A stretch of 64,000 bases of DNA from Pycnococcus provasolii (Eukaryota; Chlorophyta; Pseudoscourfieldiophyceae; Pseudoscourfieldiales): assembly GCA_049487715.1 (NCBI GenBank), contig CP150556.1:682001-746000 (forward strand), given 5' to 3'. The position numbers and the translations under genes are program-made. The notes under the pieces were generated by a model. It saw nothing but the letters and a program-made list of their open reading frames with translations. It searched no databases and was not told where the DNA came from. Below, piece by piece: positions 42,032-51,905 of the stretch (the first letter of the stretch is position 1; every line of letters begins with the position of its first letter).

Positions 42032-42146
42032 GCTTAAGGTAAAAAGCTCTCGTCACACTACAGTACCGGGTAGTGCATTCTCTGCTCATTTTCATTTTCT
42101 ACTATTCCATTCCAATTCCAACTGTAGGGTAAGCAATTGACATCTC

Positions 42147-44906
42147 ATGGGCTGCGGTGCGTCGTCCCAGGGAAGAGCTGGTTCTTCACGATCCAGCGTC
42201 CTCGATGCTGTCGTGGCCACAACCACGTCGACGGCGGCCAACGTCGTCGAGGTGGCGGGAGAGGTCGCGACAGAAGTGGCGGAACGCGCAAGAACGGGCG
42301 ACGTCGCGGCGGCACTCGCGGAAACGGCGACGGGGGATGCCGCGAACGCTGCCGTGGAACTCGGAAAAACGGCAGGACAAGTTCTCGAGACGGCGGGTGA
42401 GGCACTCCTAGAACTAGGTAAGACACTGCCGTGGGTTGCGCCAGTCGCGTTCCTCATCGGCGCAGTCGTCAAGGCGGCGCACGACGCCAAAGTTCTGAGA
42501 GCGGACAGCCTCGCGTTCGCCGTCGTCGTGAGAAGCGTTGAGTCAGTCCTCATGCACGTCGGCGAGGAGGGCGCGCTCGACGACGTGAAGGAACCAGTAG
42601 ACGCGCTCAGGGGTGTGCTCGAGGAAGGTCTTGGGCACTGCAACAAACTCGCGTCGCAGTCTGCTATCACCGCGATTCTGCTCTCAACCCGAGACGCCAA
42701 ACGATTCGACGACCTGCAGAGCGACATTTCGAAATACCTCCAGCTTGTTACCGCCGCCGCTTCCATCACGGCGGTTACCCTGCAGACCCAGCAGTTCAAG
42801 CAGGCGGAAGAGCTCGCCGCGAACGTTGACAAGCTGGGCGGCGCAGACGAAGTGGCGAAGGACCCAGAAAAGCTCGCGCAACTTAAGGAAAACATGACGG
42901 CATCAGAGGCGGTCATGATATCGACAATCACGCAGTCCGAGAAAAACATCGTGTACAAGATTGAGGCGGTGGAGGAACAGAACGCCGAGCGCCACGCGGT
43001 GCTAGAAAAGCAAATTGCAAATCTAACAACCATGATGCAAGCCGTGATCAATTTCAAGGCTGGTGCGGCGATGAAAGAAGCCGAAACAGCCGAGGGAGAA
43101 GATGCAGGTGAGGAGGGGAAGAAGGCCGTGGACGTGGCAGAAGTCATTGACGAGGCTTCGAGCGGCGCTGCCGTGCGCTTGCTTGAGCAGCAGAATGTTC
43201 TGCCTGCTGATGAGGATGAACGTATGAAGGTGGTGCAAGAGCTCAGATTAGATACTGCCCATGTGAGCGACCTGGTGGATGACAGCGATATCAACGAGAT
43301 TGTGCGTCAGGTGCAGCAAGAGTACGGTGCAGATCTCGCGTACGTTGGCGCTGTCGATGGCGATGCGCAGTCCTATATTTCTGGCTACAAGCGCGTTACC
43401 ACAGACGATGGCTCGACAGCGGAACACAGCCTCGCCGGCCTAGTAGTTCCTAAGCCCACAACTCTCTGTCAGCACACCATTGCTAACGATGAAACGCTTG
43501 TCTTCAATCAAAACGAGAACGAGGGGGAGCCAGTGAAGCGCATAAACGACTTGGCAGACTTTATGGCACTTGCAGATGCTGGTGAACCGCGCTACGCTGG
43601 GATGATGCAGGCTTTTGGCGCGGTTGGATTTGGAGCGCCGCCAGGCTCGGTAGACGTTCCTGAATACATACCAATGCCATCAGGCAAAGACGTCTTGAGC
43701 AGCGGCATGTTAGGTTTCGTATCAACCATTTCGGATCCTAACAAGTTCTTTGCCAGTGTACCAATCAAAGTCAAGGGCCAGACAGTTGCGACGATGTGTA
43801 TCGTGGATCGAAAGCACCGTGATCTCGATGCTCTCAACAAGACAAAAATTGAACTGGCGGCGAAGCGCGTCGCTCAACTCATCGAAAACAAGCGCACGGG
43901 TGGATTGCATCCTTTAGACGATATCAGCCTTGCTGCAGCAGTGGAAGACAAAAGTTCTGACCTTGCCGTGCTGCTTGTCACGGAGGGATGCGAATTCTGT
44001 GCAAAGATGAAGGTGGTGTGGGATGGCTATGCGTCGCGCTACTCGAATCCGAGGTTTGCTCTGTACGACATCAGCACGAGGGACGCGCCCTTTGACGACG
44101 ACGCGTGGAAGGTGGGTGCCGTTCCCGCGGCTGTGCTCACCCTCACGGATGGCAGTGTCGTTCGATACAATAGCACGCTAGAGCCACATCAAGAGTCGGT
44201 GAACAAGTTTCTCAAGTGGGTCAGACAACAAGGTGCATCCCTGCAAGAGTCTGATGCCTCGGCTGCGGCACCCGCCGCAGAGTACGAAGGTGGAAGCGAG
44301 CTTGCAATTGCCGGGGATGAAGATTTAGCAGCAGCCTCTTGTGCGATCGTTCGCAAACCGACCGATGAAGTCGCGACGCTGACGCATCCGTCAGCATCCG
44401 AAGATATGCGCAAGGCAATCGTTCCCGTGTCACATGACGATGGGATGCTGGCCACGCCAGGCGTCGCGGAAGCGCTTCATCGACTTGCCCGTGCGCATGC
44501 TCTGCAGATGGATGCACTTCAGCAAATGGCGCGTGTGACAAGAGGTGCGCCGGATGCCACACTTGCTACCGTGAACAATGTGTTAGAAAGGCAAGGAACT
44601 GAGGCGGTGGCGGCCGTGCAGCGCGTGGCTGATCGAGCCCCGGAATTCAAGACTGTGGCGCGGGCGACACAGCACGACGTGGCTGCTCGCTCGATCATGC
44701 TGTACCGCCAGCTTACGGAGCTTGCGCGCGACGTGCCTGACTCGACGCATCTGATCCTGAAAGGTTTTGAGGCTGCATCGGTGCGTCTTTCCGTCGCATG
44801 CGAGGCGCAGATTGACGACGCGCTGGATGCCCTTCAAGCTCAGACAGCCGCCGCCGCCGCTACGATGCATGCCGACGCCGCCGCCGCCGCTTCCGCTTCG
44901 GATTGA
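42147..44906 (+). CDS. Lipid-anchored helical-bundle, GAF and thioredoxin-like domain protein
   Basis: A 919-residue protein starting MGCGASSQGRAGSSRSS, a strong N-myristoylation (Gly2) plus palmitoylation (Cys3) pattern, so membrane attachment is likely. Residues about 85-250 form an amphipathic helical bundle (WVAPVAFLIGAVVKAAHDAK) resembling the MLKL/HeLo-like four-helix module of plant MCA-type proteins. A coiled coil follows to about 310. A GAF-like domain spans about 381-580 (YGADLAYVGAVDGD, STLCQHTI-like TTLCQHTIANDETLVF, ATMCIVDRKHRDLD). A thioredoxin-like domain at about 604-695 has the CxxC pair in TEGCEFCAKMKVVW. A helical C-terminus of about 220 residues ends Ala-rich. The combination suggests a redox- or ligand-sensing membrane signalling protein. 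I know no named protein with this order, so the function is inference. Confidence 0.7.
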   Translation: MGCGASSQGRAGSSRSSVLDAVVATTTSTAANVVEVAGEVATEVAERARTGDVAAALAETATGDAANAAVELGKTAGQVLETAGEALLELGKTLPWVAPVAFLIGAVVKAAHDAKVLRADSLAFAVVVRSVESVLMHVGEEGALDDVKEPVDALRGVLEEGLGHCNKLASQSAITAILLSTRDAKRFDDLQSDISKYLQLVTAAASITAVTLQTQQFKQAEELAANVDKLGGADEVAKDPEKLAQLKENMTASEAVMISTITQSEKNIVYKIEAVEEQNAERHAVLEKQIANLTTMMQAVINFKAGAAMKEAETAEGEDAGEEGKKAVDVAEVIDEASSGAAVRLLEQQNVLPADEDERMKVVQELRLDTAHVSDLVDDSDINEIVRQVQQEYGADLAYVGAVDGDAQSYISGYKRVTTDDGSTAEHSLAGLVVPKPTTLCQHTIANDETLVFNQNENEGEPVKRINDLADFMALADAGEPRYAGMMQAFGAVGFGAPPGSVDVPEYIPMPSGKDVLSSGMLGFVSTISDPNKFFASVPIKVKGQTVATMCIVDRKHRDLDALNKTKIELAAKRVAQLIENKRTGGLHPLDDISLAAAVEDKSSDLAVLLVTEGCEFCAKMKVVWDGYASRYSNPRFALYDISTRDAPFDDDAWKVGAVPAAVLTLTDGSVVRYNSTLEPHQESVNKFLKWVRQQGASLQESDASAAAPAAEYEGGSELAIAGDEDLAAASCAIVRKPTDEVATLTHPSASEDMRKAIVPVSHDDGMLATPGVAEALHRLARAHALQMDALQQMARVTRGAPDATLATVNNVLERQGTEAVAAVQRVADRAPEFKTVARATQHDVAARSIMLYRQLTELARDVPDSTHLILKGFEAASVRLSVACEAQIDDALDALQAQTAAAAATMHADAAAAASASD

Positions 44907-45397
44907 GCCGTTAATTTAAATGCGCCATATGTAATAACCGTGCTATTATAATACAATACAAACCTTTAGTACTACCCTGCGCATCGCAGAGTCCGAAGAC
45001 CGAAGTACCCCAAGTGGTGAAAACGCGTCTGAAGGTGCAAGCGCGAGGGGAGAAGGGGTCGAGTCGGCCGCGGCGGGAGGATTAGCCGATAGACTAACAT
45101 CGTCATTGGACCTCTAGAACCCACCCACACAATGCAAACGTCGGGAACTTCTCCGACGCCATTGAAGTTTTGTAGTCTGACGAGACCAGGATCCCGAGTG
45201 GTAGCCGGCATGATTCACCGACTCCCGTGATGGAGCAACGAGGTGTCCCGGGCCAAATTGAAGTGCGCGAACAATTTTGTGGCATTGGACTAAATCACAC
45301 CTGAGTGAATATCGACCCCACGATCCCTGCCCAGTCGGTTTTGATCGCCACGGATCGCATTTCATCAAAAGCGATCACGGTTGTGACTGTCTACTGT
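44907..45397. other. Intergenic region before the alpha/beta hydrolase gene
   Basis: Short protein-like fragments on the minus strand are spread over several frames (for example PLGILVSSDYKTSMASEKFP at about 45110-45210). They may be an old gene remnant but are too short to identify. Confidence 0.3.
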
Positions 45398-46843
45398 ATG
45401 TCGTCGTCCTGTGCAGGTGGCAGCAGTGGCAGTGGCAGTTTCTTCGGCTCAGGTTCTCGCTCATCCCAATCGCGTTTGTCTCGCCGCTTCTTCAGAAAGC
45501 CTTCATCTACTCGCGTGCCTCGTCTCTCTCCTTCTCGTCTCTCGTCGTCTCTGGGGGGCTCGTCTCTCGGCTCGTCTCTCGGCAATCTGGCAACCGCGTC
45601 CGTTACTGCGTCTATGTTATCGTCGGCGACGCAGTACTGCCTTGGACTGTTCGGAGGACTCGCGACGGCCGCGATCTACCAGCAGAGGACAAGAACGGGT
45701 GCGCCTGAACTGCTCTGGAAGTCCACGCCGTTCAACGACGCCATCATCTCGCGATGCCCGAGCCTGCGACGCGTCTTCTCGCCGCCGTGGTTCATGCCGA
45801 ACGAACACTTCGAGACGGTACTCGCCGCCAAACTGAGAAGCGTGCCAGGGGTATCATATCGACGCGAAATTCTTCCCGTCAGCGATGACGGAGGTGTCGT
45901 TGCACTCGACTGGGCGCAGGGCGTCTCAACCGTGTCGAACGCCGTCCAGTCGACGCCACCCGCGTGCGCGGCGCCTCCCGCCGAGGTCGACGCGCCCATC
46001 TGCGTGCTCCTTCCGGGCTTAACGGGAGGCAGCGGCGACAGCTACGTCAACCACATGGTCAACCACCTCGTGTGCGCAGGCTACCGCGTCGTCGTCTTCA
46101 ACAGCCGTGGCACGGCTTCTTCCCCAGTCAACACGCCGCAGTTCTACTCCGCGAGCTTCACGAAGGACCTCGAGCGGGTTGTTTCTCACGTGAAGCAGTC
46201 GCCAGGTTGTGAGAATTCGCCGATGTTTGCAATTGGATGGAGCTTGGGCGCAAACATCCTCCTGAACTACCTCGGGCGAGCGGAGTCTGGAACGCCCATC
46301 GACGCGGCGGTGAGCTTGTGCAATCCATTTGATCTATCGTACTGCAACAAGGCGTTGAAGAAGGGGTTCGCGCGCGTGTACGACCGAAATCTCGCGCAGA
46401 GCATTGCTCAGATCTTTAAGTCGAACGAAGATGTGTTTCGCAGAAGCCCTGACATCGACGTTGACGCCGCGCTCGCATCTGCGACGATCGAGGATTTTGA
46501 CAGGGCGGTTACGGCGCCGACATTCGGGTTTGAGTCGGTTTCTGCGTACTATGCCGGAAGTGCGAGCGCGGATGCGGTGCCTGGAATCAAGACGCCAACG
46601 CTGTGCATTCAAGCTCAGGATGATCCAATCGCACCAGGCTGCGCGATCCCACGCGAGCGCTTGAGAGAGAACGAGAACACAATCCTGTGCGTGACCCCTG
46701 CGGGAGGTCATCTTGGATGGGCGTCCGCCGAAGACCCGTTCGGAGCGCCGTGGGTGGACGTGGCGGTCATCGAGTACCTGCGTGCTGTGGAGCTCAAGCT
46801 TCGAAGGAAGGAGAGTGTGTTGGCCAACGCCAACGCCATGTAA
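45398..46843 (+). CDS. Alpha/beta hydrolase, ABHD1/3-EMB8-YheT family
   Basis: A 481-residue protein from ATG 45398. The Ser/Arg-rich first ~60 residues look like a plastid or mitochondrial transit peptide, with a hydrophobic stretch (YCLGLFGGLATAAIY) after it. The hydrolase core has LLPGLTGGSGDSYV (oxyanion region), VVVFNSRGTASS, nucleophile GWSLGAN (about residue 280), acid IQAQDDPIAP (about 407) and His in PAGGHLGWAS (about 437). This order and the GxTG...FNxRG pattern define the EMB8/ABHD1/3/YheT group, which contains esterases and phospholipases. The substrate is unknown, probably a lipid ester. The gene converges on the MAPKK gene, 64 bp between stop codons. Confidence 0.9.
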   Translation: MSSSCAGGSSGSGSFFGSGSRSSQSRLSRRFFRKPSSTRVPRLSPSRLSSSLGGSSLGSSLGNLATASVTASMLSSATQYCLGLFGGLATAAIYQQRTRTGAPELLWKSTPFNDAIISRCPSLRRVFSPPWFMPNEHFETVLAAKLRSVPGVSYRREILPVSDDGGVVALDWAQGVSTVSNAVQSTPPACAAPPAEVDAPICVLLPGLTGGSGDSYVNHMVNHLVCAGYRVVVFNSRGTASSPVNTPQFYSASFTKDLERVVSHVKQSPGCENSPMFAIGWSLGANILLNYLGRAESGTPIDAAVSLCNPFDLSYCNKALKKGFARVYDRNLAQSIAQIFKSNEDVFRRSPDIDVDAALASATIEDFDRAVTAPTFGFESVSAYYAGSASADAVPGIKTPTLCIQAQDDPIAPGCAIPRERLRENENTILCVTPAGGHLGWASAEDPFGAPWVDVAVIEYLRAVELKLRRKESVLANANAM

Positions 46844-46907
46844 AGTTGAAGTAATTGAACACAAATAAAAACTAACTTTGAAGGGTTTTAATATTACCCA
46901 TATTTTT

Positions 46908-48149
46908 TTACAAACTGCCAGTAATAAAAGCGGCGAGCTCCTCGCGGCGAGCCTTGGACTCACCGCTTGACGCGAGCACGGGAGCGACAAAGGCGTGCGA
47001 TAGGAGCTCGGCGGCAGTGCACCGCGAGTCGGGCTCCTTTTGCAGAGAGAGAGAGACGAGGTCGCGAAGCTCATTCGAAAAGCTGAAAGAGCTGTGCTCC
47101 TCTAGTCGAGGCGGCGGCTTCGTCACGATGCGGTCGAGTAGGTCCCAGAATCCAAGCGGAGCGGGTGGGCTCTCGCAGGCGTCGCCGCTCGACCCGTCGG
47201 CAGTTCGCGCGTACGGAAATTGGCCCACCGCGCACTCGAACAGCGTCAAGCCAAGGCTCCACAGGTCACTATCAAACGAGTACGGTTTCCCGGAGATGCG
47301 TTCTGGACTCATGTACGTCACCGTGCCAACCCACGTCGCGCACTTGCTCATCGAGTTGGCCACCTGGCCGGACACGCCAAAGTCGGAGATCTTTATCAAC
47401 CCCTGCCGATTCACCAGCAGGTTTGAAGGCTTGACATCGCGGTGCACGACACGCAGCTCCTTGTGCAGGTACTGCAGGCCTGCGAGCACCTGCGCAGCCA
47501 CGGTGGCGATGTGGTGCTCCGGCAGCCTCTTCTTCTGCTTGAGCACGTCGAACAGGCTGCCCGCGTCCATGTACTCCATCAGGATGGAGACGCACCCCTT
47601 GTCGGTGAAGGCGTGGTGAAAGGTGACCACGTTGGCGTGCAAGGCGCCGCTGAGCGTGCGCAGCTCCGTGCACAGCTGCTTTCTCGCCTGCTGCGCCATC
47701 TCCACCTGTATGAGCTTCAGCGCGAATGTCTGCTTCGTCTGCTTGTGCGTGACGCGCTGCACGACACCGCTGCTTCCCGCGCCGATGGTGCCGAGCACAG
47801 TCAAGTCGTCAAGGCTGAGCGTTCCGAACTCGGAGCTTCCTGCTGCTCCTGCAACCCCGCCGCCGCTGCTTGACGACGGCGACGGCGGTGACGGAGGCAC
47901 CGCTGCCAGCCTTGCTGATGCGACAGCACTCCCGACGTCACCATTTCCGCTGACACCACTATTTTCGTGGCCGTTTGCTGACCCAGGGTTGATGACGAGC
48001 CCGTGCTTGGTGACTGTGAGGTCGCCCTCGACGAACGTTCCGCTCGCGATGAGTTTGTACGCGTCCGGCGACTCGGGCACGGTTAGAAAAACCCCCGAGG
48101 GCTTTTTCGAGCGAAAGCCTTCGCGAGCGCGCTGGGACGCGGAGGCCAT
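46908..48149 (-). CDS. MAP kinase kinase (MAPKK/MEK-type)
   Basis: A 413-residue dual-specificity kinase. About 115 N-terminal residues include KKPSGVFLTVPESPDAYKL and a Ser/Pro/Gly-rich linker. The kinase domain starts at LTVLGTIGAGSSGVVQRVTH (P-loop), with Lys in FALKLIQVEM. It has VVHRDVKPSNLLVN (catalytic loop, about residue 240), KISDFGVSGQVANSMSKCAT (activation segment with S-x5-T, the plant MAPKK spacing) and YMSPERI. It would phosphorylate the TxY loop of a MAP kinase downstream of an upstream MAPKKK. No NTF2 or other extra domain is seen. The start ATG begins MASASQRAREG. Confidence 0.93.
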   Translation of the reverse strand: MASASQRAREGFRSKKPSGVFLTVPESPDAYKLIASGTFVEGDLTVTKHGLVINPGSANGHENSGVSGNGDVGSAVASARLAAVPPSPPSPSSSSGGGVAGAAGSSEFGTLSLDDLTVLGTIGAGSSGVVQRVTHKQTKQTFALKLIQVEMAQQARKQLCTELRTLSGALHANVVTFHHAFTDKGCVSILMEYMDAGSLFDVLKQKKRLPEHHIATVAAQVLAGLQYLHKELRVVHRDVKPSNLLVNRQGLIKISDFGVSGQVANSMSKCATWVGTVTYMSPERISGKPYSFDSDLWSLGLTLFECAVGQFPYARTADGSSGDACESPPAPLGFWDLLDRIVTKPPPRLEEHSSFSFSNELRDLVSLSLQKEPDSRCTAAELLSHAFVAPVLASSGESKARREELAAFITGSL

Positions 48150-49373
48150 GATTTCTTAGACTTGACCAAAGCAACACAGCACAGCACTCACGACACGACA
48201 CGACGCAACACCTTGCCAGGTGCGTGCAAGGCGCCGCGCACCTGGCCGAACCGCCCGCCGCGGCCGAGACAAAATGAGGTGGGCGGAGGGAGAGGAGAGG
48301 AGGAGGGAAGGGCAAGGGCAAGGGCTAGGAAGGGGCGCGCTTCCCACCTCGAGAGGGCACACGATACAACACTCTCCAACGGCCACGGCCACGGGAACCC
48401 TTCGAGGTCGGGTCCCATCCCGAGAACAGGGCGTGTGTTCGATTAGGGGTTTCCTAGCTCGAAGAAGAAGCCCGCTTCGTTTCCTCTTGCCTCGTGGTGT
48501 GTGTGTGTGTGTGTGTAGCCTTCCTTGTGTGTGCTTGTGTTTGGTGAATTGGTGTTCCCCTTCCGACTCCTTCGCTCGCTCTTTTCTTTTCCCTTGTTTT
48601 CCGGCGGAGGAATCCTTTTAGAGTTTTAGGATGCTTGTTGACCTGTGGAACCACTTGTTGCCTACAGGTATGTACAGTACCGTAGATTTATGCATGCACA
48701 TGACATCATGACATCCTCCTTTCTTTTGTGCTCGGTGTATTCTTTTTTTATCTCCGAGAGTCATTTTTCACGAGGAAGAACTTCCCTCTATAGGTTGCCT
48801 CTACTGTATAAGAACTATGTACGATACGATACGGACCTTTGGCTTCGGTTTGGCTGACCCATCAGCCTTAAGAGGGGTTCGAAGTCGTTCTGACCACTCG
48901 GATGACCTACCTATCCTACCTATCGTAGAAGGCTAGAACTACTCCTAAGGTAGACTACAGTATTCGTTCGACCGCTTCGATGGCTGATTTCGATAGCAGT
49001 CGATGATGATTTCGATGATGAGAATTCGACAACTTTGACATGGCTTCGAAACGTCATCCCCCCTTTACGTTGACGGAGCATCTCTAAAGGTTTATTGTAA
49101 CGGAGCAAACACGTTCTGCTTCGACGACGGATTCAAGCGTCAGACGGATTCCCGAAACCTTATTCCGTCTCACCGAACGCGCGCTGGATCCAACTCCTTC
49201 CAACTCCTTCCTAAGAGTACCCGGTAGTACTAACTTAACCTTTCCGAAACCTCCCAATCGTCATCCGCCCGGGTTGCCTTAAGCTCCGGCCTTAAGGGTA
49301 CATTCGTGCGAGTTTGTTCTCTGTCACTGTCATTCTTGTGTTATTCTCCTCCTCTTGTACATAAGGTGTGAGA
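48150..49373. other. 1.2-kb intergenic region
   Basis: It holds the promoters of the divergent MAPKK and copper monooxygenase genes. A (GT)n microsatellite lies at 48498-48515, and a palindromic CCTTAAG/GGCCTTAAGG pair at 49277-49299, about 75 bp before the monooxygenase start. Small frames are not protein-like. No RNA gene was recognised. Confidence 0.6.
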
Positions 49374-51476
49374 ATGATGATGGCCGCCTTTCAGGGTCTT
49401 CGTGACACTTGCCGCTTGTATGATGGCCGCTCGGTTTTCTTTTTCTCGCTCGTAATAATGTTGTTTTCGCAATGTTTAAAAGGTACGATGGCGATGCCCT
49501 CGTACCGGTTCCGTATGCCGAACGGAGGCGCGGTGCCATGCCCACAAAAAGACTTCGAAGGGTGCGACGCCGACGCACTCTGCCCAGGAGTCGGACACAA
49601 CACGTGCAAAGGAGGTACGTTCCCGCTCAACGCGTTCGGGGCGGCGTTCAAGGACGCGAGCTTCACGTGGACGGCCGAACTGTGCAAGGCGGACAGCGAC
49701 GGAGACGGTCTGAGCAACGGCCAGGAACTCGGCGACCCGTGCTGCGAGTACGTCGCGGGCGAGAACTTCGAGCCCAACCTGCCAGACGGATACCAGCTCA
49801 GTCACCCTGGATTTGTAAACTCCGTCGGAAACGCGCCCAAGGTGACCTGCGAAGGGCGCAAGGAAACGGGCGTAAGCAAGTTCGACATCGACGCGTGGAA
49901 CCCGTTCAACGAAGGCGAGGAGGGATTTGTCAAGGAGTTCCGCATCAAGCCGTACACGATACCGCCGCGCCGAACGACGTACCAGGACTTCGCCTGGTCG
50001 TTCCCAGAGTGCGCTGACGGACAGTGCCACCTCGTAGGCGCTGTCGCCGTTATTGATAACGCGCCGTACCTTCACCACTACATTCTTCGTGGCTGCGGTT
50101 CGCAGTCCGTTGGAGCCAACTGGGACGGCGACAAGATTGGACGCTCGTCCATGGAAGAGTGCGACCAAGAACTTGACAGCCTTGGTGGGTGGGTTCCCGG
50201 ACGCAACCCGTTCTTCAAGCCTTCGCACGACACGAGCCAGCCCATGCCAAACGCTGCCGTCTTGAACGTGCAGATTCACTTCGACAACCCGAAGAAGGTC
50301 GCAGGCGTCTCCGACACGTCCGGGTTCAAAGTCTTCTACGTGCGCAAGGCGAGGACGCACAGCTTGGGCCAGCTCGCGCCAATCAAGCTGAGCATCGACT
50401 CTAACACTGTCATCCCGCCCGGAAAGAAGCGCCACTATCTGACGACAGGGTGCAACGTGACGGGACTGGCGCAGCCGGTGACGCTGTACGAAATTGGCTG
50501 GCACGCGCACCTCATCGGCTCTGAGATGTACATGGACGTTTGGAAGGGCGGCTTCGACCCCTCGAGGCGCGGGTTCACGATCATGAAGGAGCCGAGGTGG
50601 TACTTCGACGACCAGTACAACGTCGAGATCAACCACCGAGCCATCACCATCGAGAACGGCGACTACATCGTCAACACCTGCGTGTACGACTCCACGTCTC
50701 GCACGAAGGACACGAGAATAGGCATCGAGACGGTGGACGAGATGTGCTGGGGCACGCTCTCCTACTACCCCATGCAGCCTGGTGCGAAGTGCCGTGGCAT
50801 CTACTGGACGGGAGACCTGAACGATGGCGAGGATGCGCACGCCATACCGATTGCGCATGCCACAAACTCGGGCGCGACGGTACCTTCTGGCCTTGGGAAC
50901 ATCGAAACGTTGGTCAGCATCAAGGAATGCAACGTTACCAAAGTGCGTGAGCTTTCAGGCGGCAAAATTTCGATGACGGCCCTTCTTCGCCAAGCACTTG
51001 TGAAGTGCAGTGGAGCGGACATTAGCACGCCCACTTGTATGGATTTCCTTGGCGATGTCATGGGATGCCGATGCCCGCACCACGAAGGCGCGGACGATCT
51101 CACGGAGCAGGAGTTGGCGGAGGTCAAAGTTATGGTCACCCTTGCTTCGGCACAGGCAAAAGACCTCGGGGCTACCCCCGAAGATTTCGAGTGCAGGGAA
51201 GACATAGCAACGGATGACGCGCCGGCGGCGTCGTCGTCGACGACGACGGCGAAAGTGCCCGATTTGTCGTCGTCGTCGACGACGACGACGCCCGCATCGC
51301 CGGCGCCGTCGGGGGCACGGGACGCCGTCTCTGCGACGACAACCAAGGCGACAACAGTGGCTGTGGAGTCGACGGCGACAACAGTGGCAAAGGCTGGGAT
51401 CTCCGCGTCGGGTTCGACAGCGGCGAGCCTTGTCGCCGCATCCGCCGCCCTTCTGCTCAGCGCAGCATTCGCATAA
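49374..51476 (+). CDS. Temptin-domain copper type II monooxygenase, probably GPI-anchored
   Basis: A 700-residue secreted protein. Its signal peptide contains VFFFSLVIMLFSQCL. An N-terminal Cys-rich temptin-like domain follows (PNGGAVPCPQKDFEGC, then DSDGDGLSNGQELGDPCCEY, a calcium-loop-like segment). Residues about 200-480 match the dopamine-beta/peptidylglycine monooxygenase fold: first-copper His pair in NAPYLHHYILRGC (about 234), HxH in EIGWHAHLIGSEM (about 376) and the Met ligand in VDEMCWGTLSYYP (about 455). A Ser/Thr/Ala-rich segment precedes a hydrophobic C-terminus (ASLVAASAALLLSAAFA), a GPI-signal pattern. Relatives hydroxylate C-H bonds using ascorbate and O2; the substrate here is unknown. 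Temptin-type domains are known from mollusc pheromone proteins and alga/oomycete surface proteins. A surface location is inferred. Confidence 0.85.
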   Translation: MMMAAFQGLRDTCRLYDGRSVFFFSLVIMLFSQCLKGTMAMPSYRFRMPNGGAVPCPQKDFEGCDADALCPGVGHNTCKGGTFPLNAFGAAFKDASFTWTAELCKADSDGDGLSNGQELGDPCCEYVAGENFEPNLPDGYQLSHPGFVNSVGNAPKVTCEGRKETGVSKFDIDAWNPFNEGEEGFVKEFRIKPYTIPPRRTTYQDFAWSFPECADGQCHLVGAVAVIDNAPYLHHYILRGCGSQSVGANWDGDKIGRSSMEECDQELDSLGGWVPGRNPFFKPSHDTSQPMPNAAVLNVQIHFDNPKKVAGVSDTSGFKVFYVRKARTHSLGQLAPIKLSIDSNTVIPPGKKRHYLTTGCNVTGLAQPVTLYEIGWHAHLIGSEMYMDVWKGGFDPSRRGFTIMKEPRWYFDDQYNVEINHRAITIENGDYIVNTCVYDSTSRTKDTRIGIETVDEMCWGTLSYYPMQPGAKCRGIYWTGDLNDGEDAHAIPIAHATNSGATVPSGLGNIETLVSIKECNVTKVRELSGGKISMTALLRQALVKCSGADISTPTCMDFLGDVMGCRCPHHEGADDLTEQELAEVKVMVTLASAQAKDLGATPEDFECREDIATDDAPAASSSTTTAKVPDLSSSSTTTTPASPAPSGARDAVSATTTKATTVAVESTATTVAKAGISASGSTAASLVAASAALLLSAAFA

Positions 51477-51501
51477 CCTGAGATCCCTCATTCAGTAAGA
51501 A
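51477..51501 (-). repeat. Dispersed 3'-end repeat, copy D (end only, inverted)
   Basis: Reads ACTGAATGAGGGATCTCAGG on the reverse strand, directly after the stop codon of the monooxygenase gene. Only the terminal ~22 bp of the family is present. Confidence 0.7.
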
Positions 51502-51590
51502 ACTTAAACAGTAAAAAACTTAAACAGTAAAAAACTTTAAAAAAATAATAAAAAAGAAGGGTGCCGTCCCTGCCCCCTGCGCGATTGCAA

Positions 51591-51899
51591 CTACCGTCGA
51601 GCGAGCGCACGCGTCATTAGCCCCAGCCCAATGATTGCCATATCGTCGTCGGAGTCTGAGTCGGAGTCGGAGTCCGCGAGCATCATCGTCGTCGCCGCCA
51701 TCTGCATCATGAGGCGTTGATATCTTTCTCTGCGCCTGCGGAGTTGCTCCATCTCTTCGTGGACGAGCAGAGATTTGTTTTTCTTCTTAGTCTGCTGTGA
51801 GAGCGCGAGAGGCTGAGGCTGAGGGACCCAAGGCGACGTCACGGTCACACTGCTATGAGTACTCGTTGTTGTACTACTCGGACTGGGAGAGACGGACAT
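51591..51899 (-). CDS. Small hypothetical coiled-coil protein
   Basis: A 102-residue frame with an ATG. The N-terminal half is Ser/Thr/Pro-rich. The C-terminal half is a basic helix (HEEMEQLRRRRERYQRLMMQ) followed by an Asp-Ser run (DSDSDSDSDDDM) and IIGLGLMTRALARR. No family was recognised. Support: a TTCACCTTAAG motif lies at 51906-51916, just before the ATG, and the stop codon converges on the monooxygenase gene across a copy of the gene-end repeat. It may be a real small gene or a chance frame. Confidence 0.45.
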   Translation of the reverse strand: MSVSPSPSSTTTSTHSSVTVTSPWVPQPQPLALSQQTKKKNKSLLVHEEMEQLRRRRERYQRLMMQMAATTMMLADSDSDSDSDDDMAIIGLGLMTRALARR

Positions 51900-51905
51900 G
51901 GAATA

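Larger units (their letters stand above)
41024..42146. other. Intergenic region between beta-lactamase-like and GAF-protein genes
   Basis: It contains a 278-bp MITE (listed separately), an imperfect palindrome around 41818-41880 (AAGGTTAGT...AGACTAACCTT), and TTCACCTTAAG at 42021-42031, 116 bp before the next start codon. No coding gene was seen. Confidence 0.6.
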
